Shown: positions 1 to 9,265, counted from the first letter of the stretch. The stretch is 64,000 nucleotides of DNA from Heliophilum fasciatum (GCF_004341395.1 NZ_SLXT01000006.1:1-64000), one strand, 5' to 3'. Program-made: numbers and translations. The notes: generated from the letters alone by a model not told the origin.

Positions 1-201
1 CTGCCAAGGGCAGTGCTGGGTAGCTATGTCGGGAGCGGATAAGCACTGAAAGCATCTAAGTGCGAAACCGACCCAAAGATGAGACTTCCCACTACGTTAA
101 GTAGGTAAGACTCCAGAAAGACGATCTGGTCGATCGGCCCGGCATGTACGCACCGCGAGGTGTTTAGTGGACGGGTACGAATCAGTCGAGGTCTTGACCT
201 T
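1..201 (+). rRNA. 23S ribosomal RNA, 3' end (partial)
   Basis: The sequence begins inside the last domain of 23S rRNA. The conserved stretch at 30-50 (TATGTCGGGAGCGGATAAGC), the following CTGAAAGCATCTAAG and the terminal segment ending GTCGAGGTCTTGACC match the 3' end of bacterial large-subunit rRNA. The 5' part lies outside the window. The gene reads toward tRNA-fMet. The exact mature end is set by analogy and may be off by a few bases. Confidence 0.95.
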
Positions 202-204
202 ACA

Positions 205-262
205 GGACGTGAGGTCGTTCGTCGCCGCCTGGATGGCGAAGGCGACGAACTTCCTTACATCC
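205..262 (+). other. Long hairpin in the spacer after 23S rRNA
   Basis: GTTCGTCGCC at 217-226 pairs perfectly with GGCGACGAAC at 241-250, with an inner GCC/GGC stem, and flanking GGACGTGAGG (205-214) pairs almost fully with CCTTACATCC (253-262). No T-run follows, so it is not an obvious terminator. A precursor-rRNA processing stalk is likely. No 5S rRNA is seen between this hairpin and the tRNA at 362. Confidence 0.7.
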
Positions 263-361
263 GCAGGACATTCATCACTCACTAAAATGACTGTGCAGTT
301 TTCAGGGAGCTAAAGTTAGAAGGTAGCTTCAGGCTTATTATCAAGGATAACGAGCCATTGT

Positions 362-437
<76 letters not shown>

Positions 438-448
438 AATGAATAGCT

Positions 449-478
449 AGAGAAGGTCAAAGACCTTCTCTTTTTTAT
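449..478 (+). terminator. Rho-independent terminator of the rRNA/tRNA unit
   Basis: AGAGAAGGTC and GACCTTCTCT form a perfect 10-bp stem around an AAA loop, followed directly by a run of T. It starts 12 nt after tRNA-fMet and closes the rRNA transcription unit. Confidence 0.93.
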
Positions 479-596
479 TTTTCATAACAAGAATCTATTC
501 GTTATAAAAAATAGCGCATGTTAAAAGATAATCCGTAAGTGTATGATATGAGATGTGTATTAAATGAAATGGTATCCAGAGTGAGGGGGTGCCTTG

Positions 597-1805
597 TTGA
601 CAATGGAGCGCTTGTGGACAAAAAATTTTATCCTGATTTGTATGGCCAATTTAATGCTCTTTATCAGTTTTTATTTTTTACTGCCGACACTGCCCATTTT
701 CGTTACGGAAAAGCTTGGCGGTAATAACGATCATGTGGGTTATATCATTGGTATCCTTTCTTTGACGGCCGTGTTGGTTCGCCCAGTTGCCGGTCATCTG
801 TTTGATTCCTTTTCGCGTAAAAAGATTCAAATCGTCGCGTTGATTGCGTTTGCTTTGATCGTCAGTGCCTATCTGGGTGTCACTACCCTGGCGATGCTGT
901 TGTTGTTACGTGTTTTTCACGGGATAAGCTGGGGAATGGTTACGACCGGTTCCGGCACGATGGTTGCCGATATTGTTCCGGCTTCGCGACGCGGTGAAGG
1001 ACTTGGCTACTATGGATTATCGAATACACTGGCGATGGCTTTGGGGCCAAGTTTAGGTCTTTATATTGTGCAGCAGGCGGGATTTCCGGTTTTATTTTTA
1101 GGGAGTTTATTTTTCGCCATCGCAACGCTGGTCGCGGTGGTGATGATTACGGATCGATCTGTAAAGGAAGAACAGCAACATCCCTCGCCGGCATCGCCTG
1201 GCAGTTCGGAAAAGCAGCAACCTTGGTATGCGCCAACCCGTTTTTTTGAACCGAAGGTGCTTGATTTAGCGGGGATCATGCTGTTTATCTCCACCGGTTA
1301 TGGCGGTATTGTGTCCTTTATCACGATTTATGGGCCGCAGATCGGTGTGCACAATGGCGGCTTGTATTTCTTTGTCTACGCGGCGACATTGCTGCTTGTA
1401 CGTCCGATCGCCGGTAAAATTTATGATCGTCAAGGACCGGCCAAGGTGATGTTTTTGGGTTTCAGTGGATTGATCATCGCCTTTTTACTGCTTTATCTTG
1501 CGCAAGGAGCTTTTTTGTTTTTTGCATCGGCTGTGTGGATGGGCATTGGTTTTGGAATTACACAGCCCAATCTCATGGCGATGGCCATTCAACGGGTTTC
1601 GCCGTTTCGACGGGGTAAGGTAAATGGCACCATATTGAGCGCATTGGATTTTGGTATTGGTATCGGCGCCATTTTGTTAGGCATGTTTTCTGCGCGCTAT
1701 GGCCTTGATATGATGTATTTGCTTTGTGCATTGATCACTTTAGTTCCTTTTGGCTGGTTCTACTTGCGGGAAGGGCGATCCAAGCCTCGTGCGCAGCATG
1801 AATGA
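597..1805 (+). CDS. Major facilitator superfamily transporter
   Basis: A 402-residue integral membrane protein with about twelve hydrophobic helices, the usual MFS size. The loop after helix 2 carries GHLFDSFSRKKI, a match to MFS motif A (GxxxDrxGrkk), and the second half repeats it as GKIYDRQGPAK. A central hydrophilic loop around residues 190-215 (SVKEEQQHPSPAS) separates the two six-helix halves. The start is taken as TTG at 597 because AGGGGGT at 584-590 lies 6 nt upstream; TTG at 594 and ATG at 603 are also possible. The substrate cannot be told from sequence; drug or metabolite efflux is the common role for this type. It stands alone between the rRNA terminator and a distant downstream terminator. 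Confidence 0.9.
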   Translation: MTMERLWTKNFILICMANLMLFISFYFLLPTLPIFVTEKLGGNNDHVGYIIGILSLTAVLVRPVAGHLFDSFSRKKIQIVALIAFALIVSAYLGVTTLAMLLLLRVFHGISWGMVTTGSGTMVADIVPASRRGEGLGYYGLSNTLAMALGPSLGLYIVQQAGFPVLFLGSLFFAIATLVAVVMITDRSVKEEQQHPSPASPGSSEKQQPWYAPTRFFEPKVLDLAGIMLFISTGYGGIVSFITIYGPQIGVHNGGLYFFVYAATLLLVRPIAGKIYDRQGPAKVMFLGFSGLIIAFLLLYLAQGAFLFFASAVWMGIGFGITQPNLMAMAIQRVSPFRRGKVNGTILSALDFGIGIGAILLGMFSARYGLDMMYLLCALITLVPFGWFYLREGRSKPRAQHE

Positions 1806-1965
1806 TGATAAATAAAGCAAATCAGAGTATTTATGATTAATCCCAAAAAATAAAGAGATAAACGGTGATATTCGTTTGATAGAATCCCATATGCCTGATG
1901 ACAACCGATATGATTCGGCCTACCATACATTCAGGAAATGATGTTTCTTAAATGTGTTGGCACTG

Positions 1966-2006
1966 ACGCCATTTCAAAGCGAAAGCTTTGGGATGGCGTT
2001 TTTTTG
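1966..2006 (+). terminator. Terminator downstream of the MFS gene
   Basis: ACGCCAT..CAAAGC pairs with GCTTTG..ATGGCGT around a GAAA loop, followed by seven T. It lies about 160 nt after the MFS stop codon. Confidence 0.85.
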
Positions 2007-2211
2007 TTTTATTACGATTCAGAAAAAAGCACAGAACCAACTGCGCGAGGAGGGGGTTTCCCATGGCGATGATCTGTCAAGAGCTTGATCCATCACCTTC
2101 GTTAGAACGAGTTGCTTTTTCGGCGGTCCTTTCGTTGTAAGCCAATAACGGGACAACAACAACGGTGGTTTTTTGTTCGTCCCCTATCCCTACTGGAAAA
2201 ATCAATTATGC

Positions 2212-2240
2212 TTGTCCCTGCGCTGGGAATCGTGTAAAAT
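2212..2240 (+). promoter_or_regulatory. Sigma-A-type promoter of pdxST
   Basis: TTGTCC at 2212-2217 and TAAAAT at 2235-2240 are separated by 17 bp, close to the housekeeping consensus. About 110 nt of leader follow before pdxS. Confidence 0.6.
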
Positions 2241-2353
2241 AATTGGGTAGTCACTGAGCGACTGCGTTTCGCACAAAAAAATCAAAATGATCAGGGCGCC
2301 CCCGGCGCGGGAGGCCTCAAGGGAGCCCGGGAAGCACGGGGAGGATGGATGTA

Positions 2354-3241
2354 ATGACTGCAGAAAAAGGAACTTGGGTAGTTAAAAAAGGGTTGGCCGA
2401 GATGCTCAAAGGCGGCGTGATTATGGATGTAACGACGCCGGAACAGGCCAAGATCGCTGAGGAAGCAGGCGCTTGTGCCGTTATGGCCCTGGAACGCGTT
2501 CCTGCTGATATTCGCGCAACCGGTGGTGTGGCGCGGATGGCTGATCCGACGGTGTTGCTGCGCATTTTGGATGCCGTAACGATTCCGGTCATGGCCAAAG
2601 CACGCATTGGCCACTTTGTGGAAGCGCAAGTGTTGGAATCGCTGGGCGCGGACTACATCGATGAATCGGAAGTATTGACGCCGGCTGATGACCTTTATCA
2701 CATCAATAAAAACGATTTTAAGGTGCCCTTTGTGTGTGGCGCCCGTAACCTTGGCGAAGCACTGCGCCGTATCGGTGAAGGTGCGGCCATGATCCGGACC
2801 AAAGGTGAGCCGGGCACAGGTAACGTCGTCGAAGCGGTGCGTCATGCCCGTCAGGTCTTTGGCGATATCCGCCGTCTGGTTAACCTGCCGAAAGAAGAGC
2901 GCATGAGCTTTGCCAAAGAAATCGGCGCTCCTTATGATCTCGTTTGCCAGGTAGCCGAATTGGGTCGTTTACCGGTCGTTAACTTTGCTGCCGGCGGTAT
3001 CGCTACGCCTTCCGATGCAGCGTTGATGATGCAACTGGGTATGGACGGTGTTTTTGTCGGTTCCGGTATCTTCAAATCGGGTGATCCTGTGCGCCGTGCC
3101 AAAGCGATTGTGGCCGCGACGACGCACTTTAACGATCCCAAGATCATCGCGGAAGTTTCCAAAGATCTCGGTGAACCGATGGTCGGTATTGACATTCCCA
3201 CGATTCCTGCGGACCAACGCATGCAAGAGCGCGGCTGGTAA
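2354..3241 (+). CDS. pdxS: Pyridoxal 5'-phosphate synthase, lyase subunit PdxS
   Basis: PdxS makes pyridoxal 5'-phosphate from ribose 5-phosphate, glyceraldehyde 3-phosphate and ammonia supplied by PdxT. The 295-residue protein has the standard family length. Visible signatures are [10 protein letters not shown] (Asp25), the lysine in [10 protein letters not shown] (Lys82, equivalent to the lysine that binds the sugar), a phosphate-binding [10 protein letters not shown] and the C-terminal [11 protein letters not shown]. The start at 2354 is preferred over ATG 2345 because GGGGAGG (2338-2344) abuts 2345 but is 9 nt from 2354, and 2354 gives the family N-terminus. pdxT follows after 32 nt, forming the usual deoxyxylulose-independent operon. 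Confidence 0.97.
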   Translation: MTAEKGTWVVKKGLAEMLKGGVIMDVTTPEQAKIAEEAGACAVMALERVPADIRATGGVARMADPTVLLRILDAVTIPVMAKARIGHFVEAQVLESLGADYIDESEVLTPADDLYHINKNDFKVPFVCGARNLGEALRRIGEGAAMIRTKGEPGTGNVVEAVRHARQVFGDIRRLVNLPKEERMSFAKEIGAPYDLVCQVAELGRLPVVNFAAGGIATPSDAALMMQLGMDGVFVGSGIFKSGDPVRRAKAIVAATTHFNDPKIIAEVSKDLGEPMVGIDIPTIPADQRMQERGW

Positions 3242-3273
3242 GCCTGGCATCGGACATTAAGAAAGGGACAGCA

Positions 3274-3861
3274 ATGACGGTGACCATTGGAGTCTTGGCG
3301 ATGCAAGGCGCTTTTGCCGAGCATGAAAAAGTGCTACGCCAACTTGGCGTGGAGACGATGCAAGTACGGACCCGGGAGCAATTAGCAGAAGTAGACGGTT
3401 TGATCATTCCGGGCGGTGAAAGCACGACGATCGGCAAACTGCTGATGGCCTTTGAGCTTGACGAACTGTTGATCGCCCGAGCACGGCAAGGGATGCCCGT
3501 CTGGGGTACCTGCGCCGGGATGATTTTGATGGCTAAGAGAATTGAAGGGTATCCCGAGCAGTTTCGCTTAGGTTTGATGGATATGACAGCCGTACGCAAT
3601 GCCTTTGGACGGCAAGTCGATTCCTTTGAAGTGGAATTGCCGGTTATCGGTCTGGATGACCAACCGTTTACGGCTGTTTTTATCCGGGCACCGTATCTTA
3701 AAGATGCCGGAGCCGGTGTACAGATCTTGGCGGAGTACGAAGGCAAAGCGGTACTGGCCCGGCAGGGCAACTGTCTCGCTACGGCTTTTCACCCGGAATT
3801 GACCGCTGATCGGCGGTTGCATGAATACTTTTGTGGTATTGTGAACCGATCAAAGGAGTAG
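3274..3861 (+). CDS. pdxT: Pyridoxal 5'-phosphate synthase, glutaminase subunit PdxT
   Basis: A class I glutamine amidotransferase of 195 residues that hydrolyses glutamine and passes ammonia to PdxS. The nucleophile Cys80 lies in WGTCAGM, the oxyanion segment is PGGESTTIGKL, and the catalytic His-x-Glu pair is in FHPELT near the C-terminus. The length is typical for PdxT. It is co-directional with pdxS and is followed after 2 nt by the hydrolase gene, so the three genes are probably one transcript. Confidence 0.97.
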   Translation: MTVTIGVLAMQGAFAEHEKVLRQLGVETMQVRTREQLAEVDGLIIPGGESTTIGKLLMAFELDELLIARARQGMPVWGTCAGMILMAKRIEGYPEQFRLGLMDMTAVRNAFGRQVDSFEVELPVIGLDDQPFTAVFIRAPYLKDAGAGVQILAEYEGKAVLARQGNCLATAFHPELTADRRLHEYFCGIVNRSKE

Positions 3862-3863
3862 AG

Positions 3864-4727
3864 ATGGCATCCGTTACGGTAAATGGTGTAAACCTCTACT
3901 ATGAAGTCCATGGCCCAGCCGATGCACCGGTGCTGTTGTTTACGCACGGTGCTGGCTGGGATCACCAGCAGTGGGAGCCGCAGGTTGCGGCTTTTTCTGC
4001 TACATATCGAACGATCGTCTGGGATGTGCGTGGCCATGGACAGTCTTCCTGCCCGCTTGGCCCGATGAATCCCGATGATTTTAGCCGTGATCTGATCGCG
4101 CTGCTTGATCATCTGGGTGTAGCCAGAGCGGTGCTGATCGGTCTTTCGATGGGTGGGCACATTTCCTTGCGGGCGGCCGTGCAGTATCCAGAGCGCGTTG
4201 CCGGGTTGATCCTCATGGGCACGCCGGTAACGAGCGCGTACAACTGGATCAAACGCTTACGGCTTGCCTTTTGGAAGCGGTCACTGCGCCGGTTGCTCAT
4301 GGAGATCGTCGATATGTCCCTGCAAGGCCTTTCGTTTATCGCCTATGGCCGATCGATTCGCAAATTTTCGATGGATAAGCTGGCCCAGATGCATGCCCGG
4401 GCGCTAAGCACCTTGGTGCCGGAAAATGCCGACTATTTCTATCGCGTCACGGCTCAGCATCCCAAAGAGCGTTGGGAACGGATCTGGCATGTGGTTTCGC
4501 GCATGGAATTGCTAGAGGGTCTTCCACATGTGGCTTGTCCGACGCTGGTACTGGAAGGCGAAGGCGATTGGATGATGCGTCGCCAGCATCACTTCATTTG
4601 CGAATACATACCGGGCAGCGAGCGCAAGATGGTGTGCCGTGCCGGTCATGCGACCAGTCTCGATAACCCGGAAGAAGTGAATCAATATTTGACGGAGTTT
4701 TTAACGACGAAGCCGTTGGATTTTTAG
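3864..4727 (+). CDS. Alpha/beta-fold hydrolase
   Basis: A 287-residue cytoplasmic hydrolase. It shows the HGAGWDHQQW oxyanion region, the nucleophile elbow GLSMGGH (Ser), the acid region near EGEGDWMM and the catalytic His in GHATSLDNPEEV. The ATG at 3864 is chosen because AAAGGAG lies 5 nt upstream within the end of pdxT; an upstream in-frame extension to 3831 lacks a binding site. Tight coupling to pdxT suggests co-transcription, but a link to vitamin B6 chemistry is unproven. The substrate is unknown; carboxylesterase or lactonase are the usual members. Confidence 0.9.
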   Translation: MASVTVNGVNLYYEVHGPADAPVLLFTHGAGWDHQQWEPQVAAFSATYRTIVWDVRGHGQSSCPLGPMNPDDFSRDLIALLDHLGVARAVLIGLSMGGHISLRAAVQYPERVAGLILMGTPVTSAYNWIKRLRLAFWKRSLRRLLMEIVDMSLQGLSFIAYGRSIRKFSMDKLAQMHARALSTLVPENADYFYRVTAQHPKERWERIWHVVSRMELLEGLPHVACPTLVLEGEGDWMMRRQHHFICEYIPGSERKMVCRAGHATSLDNPEEVNQYLTEFLTTKPLDF

Positions 4728-4796
4728 CCAGATAGCCCCTTGCCAAAAGGAAAAAGCTGTGCTACACTTCGTCTCGAAACCTTACATTTGCAAGTG

Positions 4797-5026
4797 CGAT
4801 GAAGGGGAACAGTAGTGAAAAGGCGTCTCAGAAAGTTGGCGGTTGCTGCGAGCCAATGCGCTGATCATGAATTTCCGCCCCGGATGCAGGTGGTGATGAA
4901 CCACCCGGTCATGTCCGATATGCATGCTGAGTGGGTTTTTGCTTTGGCGAAGACCAATAAGGGTGGCAACGCGGGATCTACCTCTCGTCCCTGATGTGAA
5001 TGAATATCAGATCAGGACGAGGGGTT
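4797..5026 (+). promoter_or_regulatory. T-box riboswitch, probably serine-tRNA responsive
   Basis: The leader contains the T-box motif AAGGGTGGCAACGCGG at 4959-4974. It is followed by a strong terminator (CCTCTCGTCC..CTGAT at 4981-4994 pairing with ATCAGGACGAGGGG at 5011-5024, then T5). Upstream lie an AGTA-type box (GGGGAACAGTAGTGA, 4804-4818), a distal stem I region GGCGGTTGCTGCGAGCC (4838-4854) and a candidate specifier GAATTTCCG, where TCC at 4874-4876 would be a serine codon followed by a purine. Uncharged tRNA would pair with the bulge UGGC and favour the antiterminator. The downstream genes make serine and charge tRNA-Ser, which supports serine specificity. Confidence 0.88.
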
Positions 5027-5038
5027 TTTCTATATCTA

Positions 5039-5081
5039 GAACCGTTGTATACGTTAAACTGTATACACAGAAGCGGTTTTT
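5039..5081 (+). terminator. Second hairpin plus T-run in the serine leader
   Basis: AACCG (5040-5044) and CGGTT pair, enclosing the repeated palindrome GTATAC (5048-5053 and 5061-5066), and TTTTT follows. It sits just after the T-box terminator and before the aminotransferase ribosome-binding site, so it could be a second terminator, a processing site or an operator. Confidence 0.5.
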
Positions 5082-5163
5082 CCCCTCCGCACGACGGTAA
5101 TAGATAGTACACGTTCCCCAAACACTGTTGTTTAGTAGGGGATATCAAAGGAGGAAAAGACCT

Positions 5164-6327
5164 ATGTATGAAAAAGAGTACCTTATGCTTCCCGGGCCAA
5201 CACCGGTGCCACCACGGGTACTGCGTGCCATGTCGGAGCCGCTCGTCAACCACCGGGGACCGAGCTTCAAAAAGTTGATTGAAGAAGTCACTGAAGGCAT
5301 TCAATATGTTTATCAGACGAAAAATGATGTGCTGACGCTGCCCTCGTCCGGTACGGGCGGGTTGGAAGCGGCGATCGTCAACTTCCTGTCACCGGGAGAT
5401 AAGGTTCTCGCTTTGTCCATTGGTGCTTTTGGTGAGCGCTTTGCCACGATCGCCCGCAACTACGGTTGCATCGTGGAACAGATCGATTATGAGTGGGGCA
5501 CGGCGGCCAATCCCGACGATGTACGGACACGGCTGAGCGCCGATACCAAAGGTGAATACAAAGCCGTTTTGGTTACGCATAATGAAACATCGACCGGTGT
5601 GGCCAACGATCTGAAAGCGATCTCGGAAGCGCGGGGCAATCACCCGGCGCTGCTCTTGGTTGACTCGGTCTCTGGTCTCGGCGTGATGGATGCCAAGACC
5701 GATGACTGGCAGTTAGACGTCGTGGTGACGGCCGCCCAAAAAGGCTTTATGATTCCGCCCGGTGTGGCTTTTGTTTCCGTCAGCCCGCGGGCATGGAAAG
5801 CTTATGAGAGCTCCAAAGCACCGAAATTCTACTGGGATCTGGGTACTGCCAAAAAGTACTTAGAAAAAGGGCAAACCTCCTGGACACCGCCCATTCCCCA
5901 GTACACAGCGCTTAAAGAAGCCCTCAAGATCTTCCGGGACAAAGGCATGGATTATATTTTCACCAAGCAGCTATACCTGCGCGATATCACCCGCGCCGGT
6001 GTCAAAGCGATGGGCCTGAAATTAGTGGCTGCCGATGAAGTGGCTTCCGCGGCCGTGACGGCTGTCTGGGCGCCGGAAGGCATTGAAGGCAAGCTGATCA
6101 ACAAAAAGATGCGCGAAGAGTACAACGTGGTCGTCGCCGGCGGCCAGAAGAAAATGGAAAACAAAGCATTCCGGATCGGTCACCTGGGCTATGTGCAACA
6201 TGTGGATATGCTCGTAGTGATTGCGGCCCTCGAAATGTGCTTGCTGGACCTGGGCTATCCCGTCGAATTGGGTAAAGGGGTCAAAGCAGCGCAAGAAGTT
6301 ATCATGTCGAGAAAGGGGATTCTCTAA
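5164..6327 (+). CDS. Class V aminotransferase (alanine/serine-glyoxylate type), likely serine pathway
   Basis: A fold-type I PLP enzyme of 387 residues. It opens with MLPGPTPVPP, typical of the alanine-glyoxylate/serine-glyoxylate family, has the SSGTGGLEA cofactor loop and binds PLP through Lys193 in TAAQKGFMIPPG. The ATG at 5164 follows AAAGGAGG at 5147-5154 with a 9-nt gap; the open frame further upstream lies in the leader. It precedes serA by 3 nt under the T-box. In several anaerobes lacking serC a family member of this type acts as the phosphoserine transaminase, and the operon position makes that the best guess. Glyoxylate transamination remains the alternative. Confidence 0.88.
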   Translation: MYEKEYLMLPGPTPVPPRVLRAMSEPLVNHRGPSFKKLIEEVTEGIQYVYQTKNDVLTLPSSGTGGLEAAIVNFLSPGDKVLALSIGAFGERFATIARNYGCIVEQIDYEWGTAANPDDVRTRLSADTKGEYKAVLVTHNETSTGVANDLKAISEARGNHPALLLVDSVSGLGVMDAKTDDWQLDVVVTAAQKGFMIPPGVAFVSVSPRAWKAYESSKAPKFYWDLGTAKKYLEKGQTSWTPPIPQYTALKEALKIFRDKGMDYIFTKQLYLRDITRAGVKAMGLKLVAADEVASAAVTAVWAPEGIEGKLINKKMREEYNVVVAGGQKKMENKAFRIGHLGYVQHVDMLVVIAALEMCLLDLGYPVELGKGVKAAQEVIMSRKGIL

Positions 6328-6330
6328 ACT

Positions 6331-7911
6331 ATGCGCGTACTCGTCTGCGATAAAGTATCGGAAAAGGGGATCCAAATCCTGCAAAACGCCGGGATCACGG
6401 TGGATGTGAAGCTGAAACAGACGGAAGATGAAATTGTCAACATCGTAGGCGACTACCAAGCGGTCATCGTCCGTTCCGAAACGAAAATCACCAAGCGGAT
6501 CATCGAAGCGGGCAATCAATTAAAAGTTATTGGCCGCGCCGGTGTCGGTGTGGATAATATCGACGTGGAAGCGGCGACGATGAAAGGGATCGTCGTTTGC
6601 AACGCCCCGGAAGGCAACACGATTGCCGCCGCTGAACTGACCATGAGCCACATGTTGGCGCTGGCCCGTAAGATCTACCCGGCCGCTAACGCCCTCAAAG
6701 GCGGCCAATGGGCACGCAGTAAATATACCGGTGTGGAATTAAAAGGCAAGATTCTGGGCATCCTAGGACTGGGCAAAATTGGATCAGAAGTCGCCAAATT
6801 TGCACAAGCCTTCGGTATGACCATCTATGGCTATGACCCCTATGTGACGGAAGAGCGGGCCAAAAACCTCGGCGTCGAAATCAAAAGCCTCGAAGAGATC
6901 TATGCCCATGCGGACTTTATCACCGTCCACATGCCCAAAACCAAAGAAACGTACCGCATGATCAGCACCGAGCAACTGGCGATGATGAAAGACGGCGTTC
7001 GCTTGATCAACTGTGCGCGCGGCGGCATCATCGACGAAGAAGCGCTGTACAATGCGATTGTGTCCGGTAAAGTAGCCGGTGCCGGGATTGACGTTTTTGA
7101 AAAAGAACCGACGACGGAAAGCCCGCTCTTTGGCTTGGAGCAAGTGCTGGTGACGCCGCACCTGGGCGCGTCCACCGAAGAAGCCCAAGTTAATGTGGCC
7201 ATTGATGTGTCCGAAGAGATTGTTCGTGTGCTCCATGGCGAAGTCGTGCGGGCCGCTGTCAACATTCCTTCGGTGAAGCCGGAATTGATGGCGATCTTTG
7301 CGCCTTATCTGGACTTGATCGAACGTCTCGGCCGCTTTATCGGTCAAACCGTCAACGGCAGCATTGAAAAGGTGACGATCAGCTATGCCGGTGATCTGGC
7401 GAAGCATAACCTCAACCCGTTAACGACGAGCTTCCTCAAAGGGATGTTCAAACCTTCGCTGCAAGATTCGGTCAACTTCGTCAATGCACCGCACGTGGCC
7501 AAACAGCGCGGCATTAAAGTGTCCGAAATCAAAACGGGCGATACGGAAGATTATTCGAACTTGATCACGGCTACGGTGGAAACGAGCAAAGGTACGCGGT
7601 CCGTCGCCGGCACTGTCCTGCGCCGCAACCGCGGCCACATCTTGCGGGTTGATGACTACAACCTCAATGTGGAACTGGAAGGCCACATGATCGTTGCGCC
7701 ACACTATGATCGGCCGCGCATCATCGGCGGCATCGGCACCGTGCTGGGTGAGCATGAAATCAACATCGCGCACATGCATGTGGGCCGCAACGTGGTCGGC
7801 GGCGAAGCGATTGCCATCTTGTCGGTTGACGCGGCTGTGCCGACGGAAGCGGTCAAAGAACTGGCCAAAGTTGATGGCGTTCTCGATGTAAAATATGTTG
7901 ATTTGACCTAA
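6331..7911 (+). CDS. serA: D-3-phosphoglycerate dehydrogenase
   Basis: First enzyme of serine synthesis, oxidising 3-phosphoglycerate to 3-phosphohydroxypyruvate. The 526-residue length is that of the long SerA type. Substrate and NAD domains occupy residues 1-310, with nucleotide loop GLGKIGSEVAK, catalytic Arg in NCARGGIIDE, the Glu in DVFEKEP and the His in VTPHLGAS. An allosteric substrate-binding domain follows (about 320-450) and an ACT domain closes the protein (GTVLGEHEINIAHMHVGR), normally the serine feedback site. It starts 3 nt after the aminotransferase and ends in a strong terminator before serS. Confidence 0.97.
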   Translation: MRVLVCDKVSEKGIQILQNAGITVDVKLKQTEDEIVNIVGDYQAVIVRSETKITKRIIEAGNQLKVIGRAGVGVDNIDVEAATMKGIVVCNAPEGNTIAAAELTMSHMLALARKIYPAANALKGGQWARSKYTGVELKGKILGILGLGKIGSEVAKFAQAFGMTIYGYDPYVTEERAKNLGVEIKSLEEIYAHADFITVHMPKTKETYRMISTEQLAMMKDGVRLINCARGGIIDEEALYNAIVSGKVAGAGIDVFEKEPTTESPLFGLEQVLVTPHLGASTEEAQVNVAIDVSEEIVRVLHGEVVRAAVNIPSVKPELMAIFAPYLDLIERLGRFIGQTVNGSIEKVTISYAGDLAKHNLNPLTTSFLKGMFKPSLQDSVNFVNAPHVAKQRGIKVSEIKTGDTEDYSNLITATVETSKGTRSVAGTVLRRNRGHILRVDDYNLNVELEGHMIVAPHYDRPRIIGGIGTVLGEHEINIAHMHVGRNVVGGEAIAILSVDAAVPTEAVKELAKVDGVLDVKYVDLT

Positions 7912-7916
7912 GTGAT

Positions 7917-7969
7917 GGGGGGCTGATGGCCGTCGATATGGCGATCCATCAAGCCCCTTGTTTTTTTTC
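7917..7969 (+). terminator. Terminator between serA and serS
   Basis: GGGGCTGATGG and CCATCAAGCCCC form a stem with a central loop and are followed by TTG and a run of T. It lies in the 82-nt gap between serA and the TTG start of serS, so serS expression should depend on read-through or on its own promoter. Confidence 0.85.
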
Positions 7970-7993
7970 ACCTTGGTAGAGGAGGAAGCCGAT

Positions 7994-9265
7994 TTGCTGG
8001 ATATCAAATTTGTTCGTGCCAATCCGGCGCTGGTGCAAGAAGCGTTGGACAAGCGGGGCGCGAAGATCTCCCTTGATGATTTTTTAGCGATGGATCAAAA
8101 GCGGCGGGCAATACTCGTGGAGGTTGAAGGGCTGAAAGCCGAGCGTAACCGCGTGTCCCAAGAGATTGCCCGGCTGAAAAAAGCCAAGGAAGATGCCGAA
8201 AACCTCGTTGTGGAAATGCGGGCCGTCGGTGATCGGATCAAGGTGCTCGATGAAGAACTGGCGGCGATAGAAGGGGAAATGGAGAATGTTCTCTACTATA
8301 TCCCTAACATCCCCCATGCATCAGTGCCGGTCGGTGTTTCCGAAGCGGACAACCCAGTCGTGCGCACCTGGGGTACGCCGAAGCCAATGGACTTTACACC
8401 GAAGCCGCACTGGGACCTGGGCGAATCGCTCGATATTCTTGATTTTCAACGAGGTGCCAAGATCACCGGTGCGCGCTTTACCATCTATAAAGGCTTAGGT
8501 GCGCGGCTGGAGCGGTCGATCATCAACTTGATGCTCAATACCCATACGGACCGCGGCTACCGGGAGATCTTGCCGCCCTTTATCGTCAATCGGCAATCGA
8601 TGATGGGGACCGGTCAGTTGCCCAAATTTGCCGAGGATATGTTCGGCATCAGCGGCACCGAGTATTTCTTGATTCCCACAGCCGAAGTGCCGGTGACCAA
8701 TATGTATGGCAGTGAGATCCTTGATGGCGATCAACTGCCGATCCACCACTGCGCCTACTCGGCTTGTTTCCGGGCCGAAGCCGGTGCGGCCGGCCGCGAT
8801 ACGCGGGGCCTGATTCGCCAGCACCAGTTTAACAAGGTGGAACTGGTCAAGTTCACGAAGCCGGAAGATTCCTATGCGGAGCTGGAGAAGCTGACGGCTG
8901 ATGCGGAGCATATCCTGCAGCTGCTGGAACTGCCGTACCGGGTAATCACGCTTTGCACTGGCGATATGGGCTTTTCGTCGGCCAAGACTTATGATATTGA
9001 AGTGTGGCTGCCGAGCTTTGAGACGTACCGGGAGATTTCGTCGTGCTCGAACTTTGAAGATTTCCAAGCGCGCCGGGCGGGGATCCGCTACCGGTCCAAT
9101 CCGAAGGCGAAGCCGGAGTTTGTCCACACGTTGAATGGTTCCGGGCTGGCCATTGGCCGTACAGTGGCGGCGGTGCTGGAGAATTATCAACAGGCGGACG
9201 GTTCGGTGATCGTGCCGGAAGCGTTGCGGCCGTATATGGGTGTCGATGTGATCCGGCCGGAGTAA
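7994..9265 (+). CDS. serS: Seryl-tRNA synthetase
   Basis: Class II aminoacyl-tRNA synthetase of 423 residues charging tRNA-Ser. Residues 1-100 form the long antiparallel coiled-coil arm that grips the tRNA variable arm ([17 protein letters not shown]). The catalytic core has motif 2 ([21 protein letters not shown]) with the arginines that hold ATP, and motif 3 near [20 protein letters not shown]. The start is TTG at 7994, with AGGAGG at 7980-7985; no ATG lies nearby in frame, and [11 protein letters not shown] is the expected N-terminus. Its place after serA under one T-box links serine supply with charging. Confidence 0.96.
   Translation: MLDIKFVRANPALVQEALDKRGAKISLDDFLAMDQKRRAILVEVEGLKAERNRVSQEIARLKKAKEDAENLVVEMRAVGDRIKVLDEELAAIEGEMENVLYYIPNIPHASVPVGVSEADNPVVRTWGTPKPMDFTPKPHWDLGESLDILDFQRGAKITGARFTIYKGLGARLERSIINLMLNTHTDRGYREILPPFIVNRQSMMGTGQLPKFAEDMFGISGTEYFLIPTAEVPVTNMYGSEILDGDQLPIHHCAYSACFRAEAGAAGRDTRGLIRQHQFNKVELVKFTKPEDSYAELEKLTADAEHILQLLELPYRVITLCTGDMGFSSAKTYDIEVWLPSFETYREISSCSNFEDFQARRAGIRYRSNPKAKPEFVHTLNGSGLAIGRTVAAVLENYQQADGSVIVPEALRPYMGVDVIRPE

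Larger units (their letters stand above)
1806..2353. other. Intergenic region: terminator, hairpin and pdxS promoter
   Basis: No gene is seen. The stretch holds a terminator at 1966-2006, an imperfect inverted repeat (GGGACAACAA near 2150 with TTGTTcGTCCC near 2175-2186), a promoter at 2212-2240, and a GC-rich segment at 2292-2330 just before the pdxS ribosome-binding site that could fold in the 5' leader. Confidence 0.6.

Noticed and set aside
202-361. 5S rRNA in the 23S-tRNA spacer
   Set aside because: The segment folds as one long hairpin and lacks recognisable 5S features; it is also too short after removing the hairpin.
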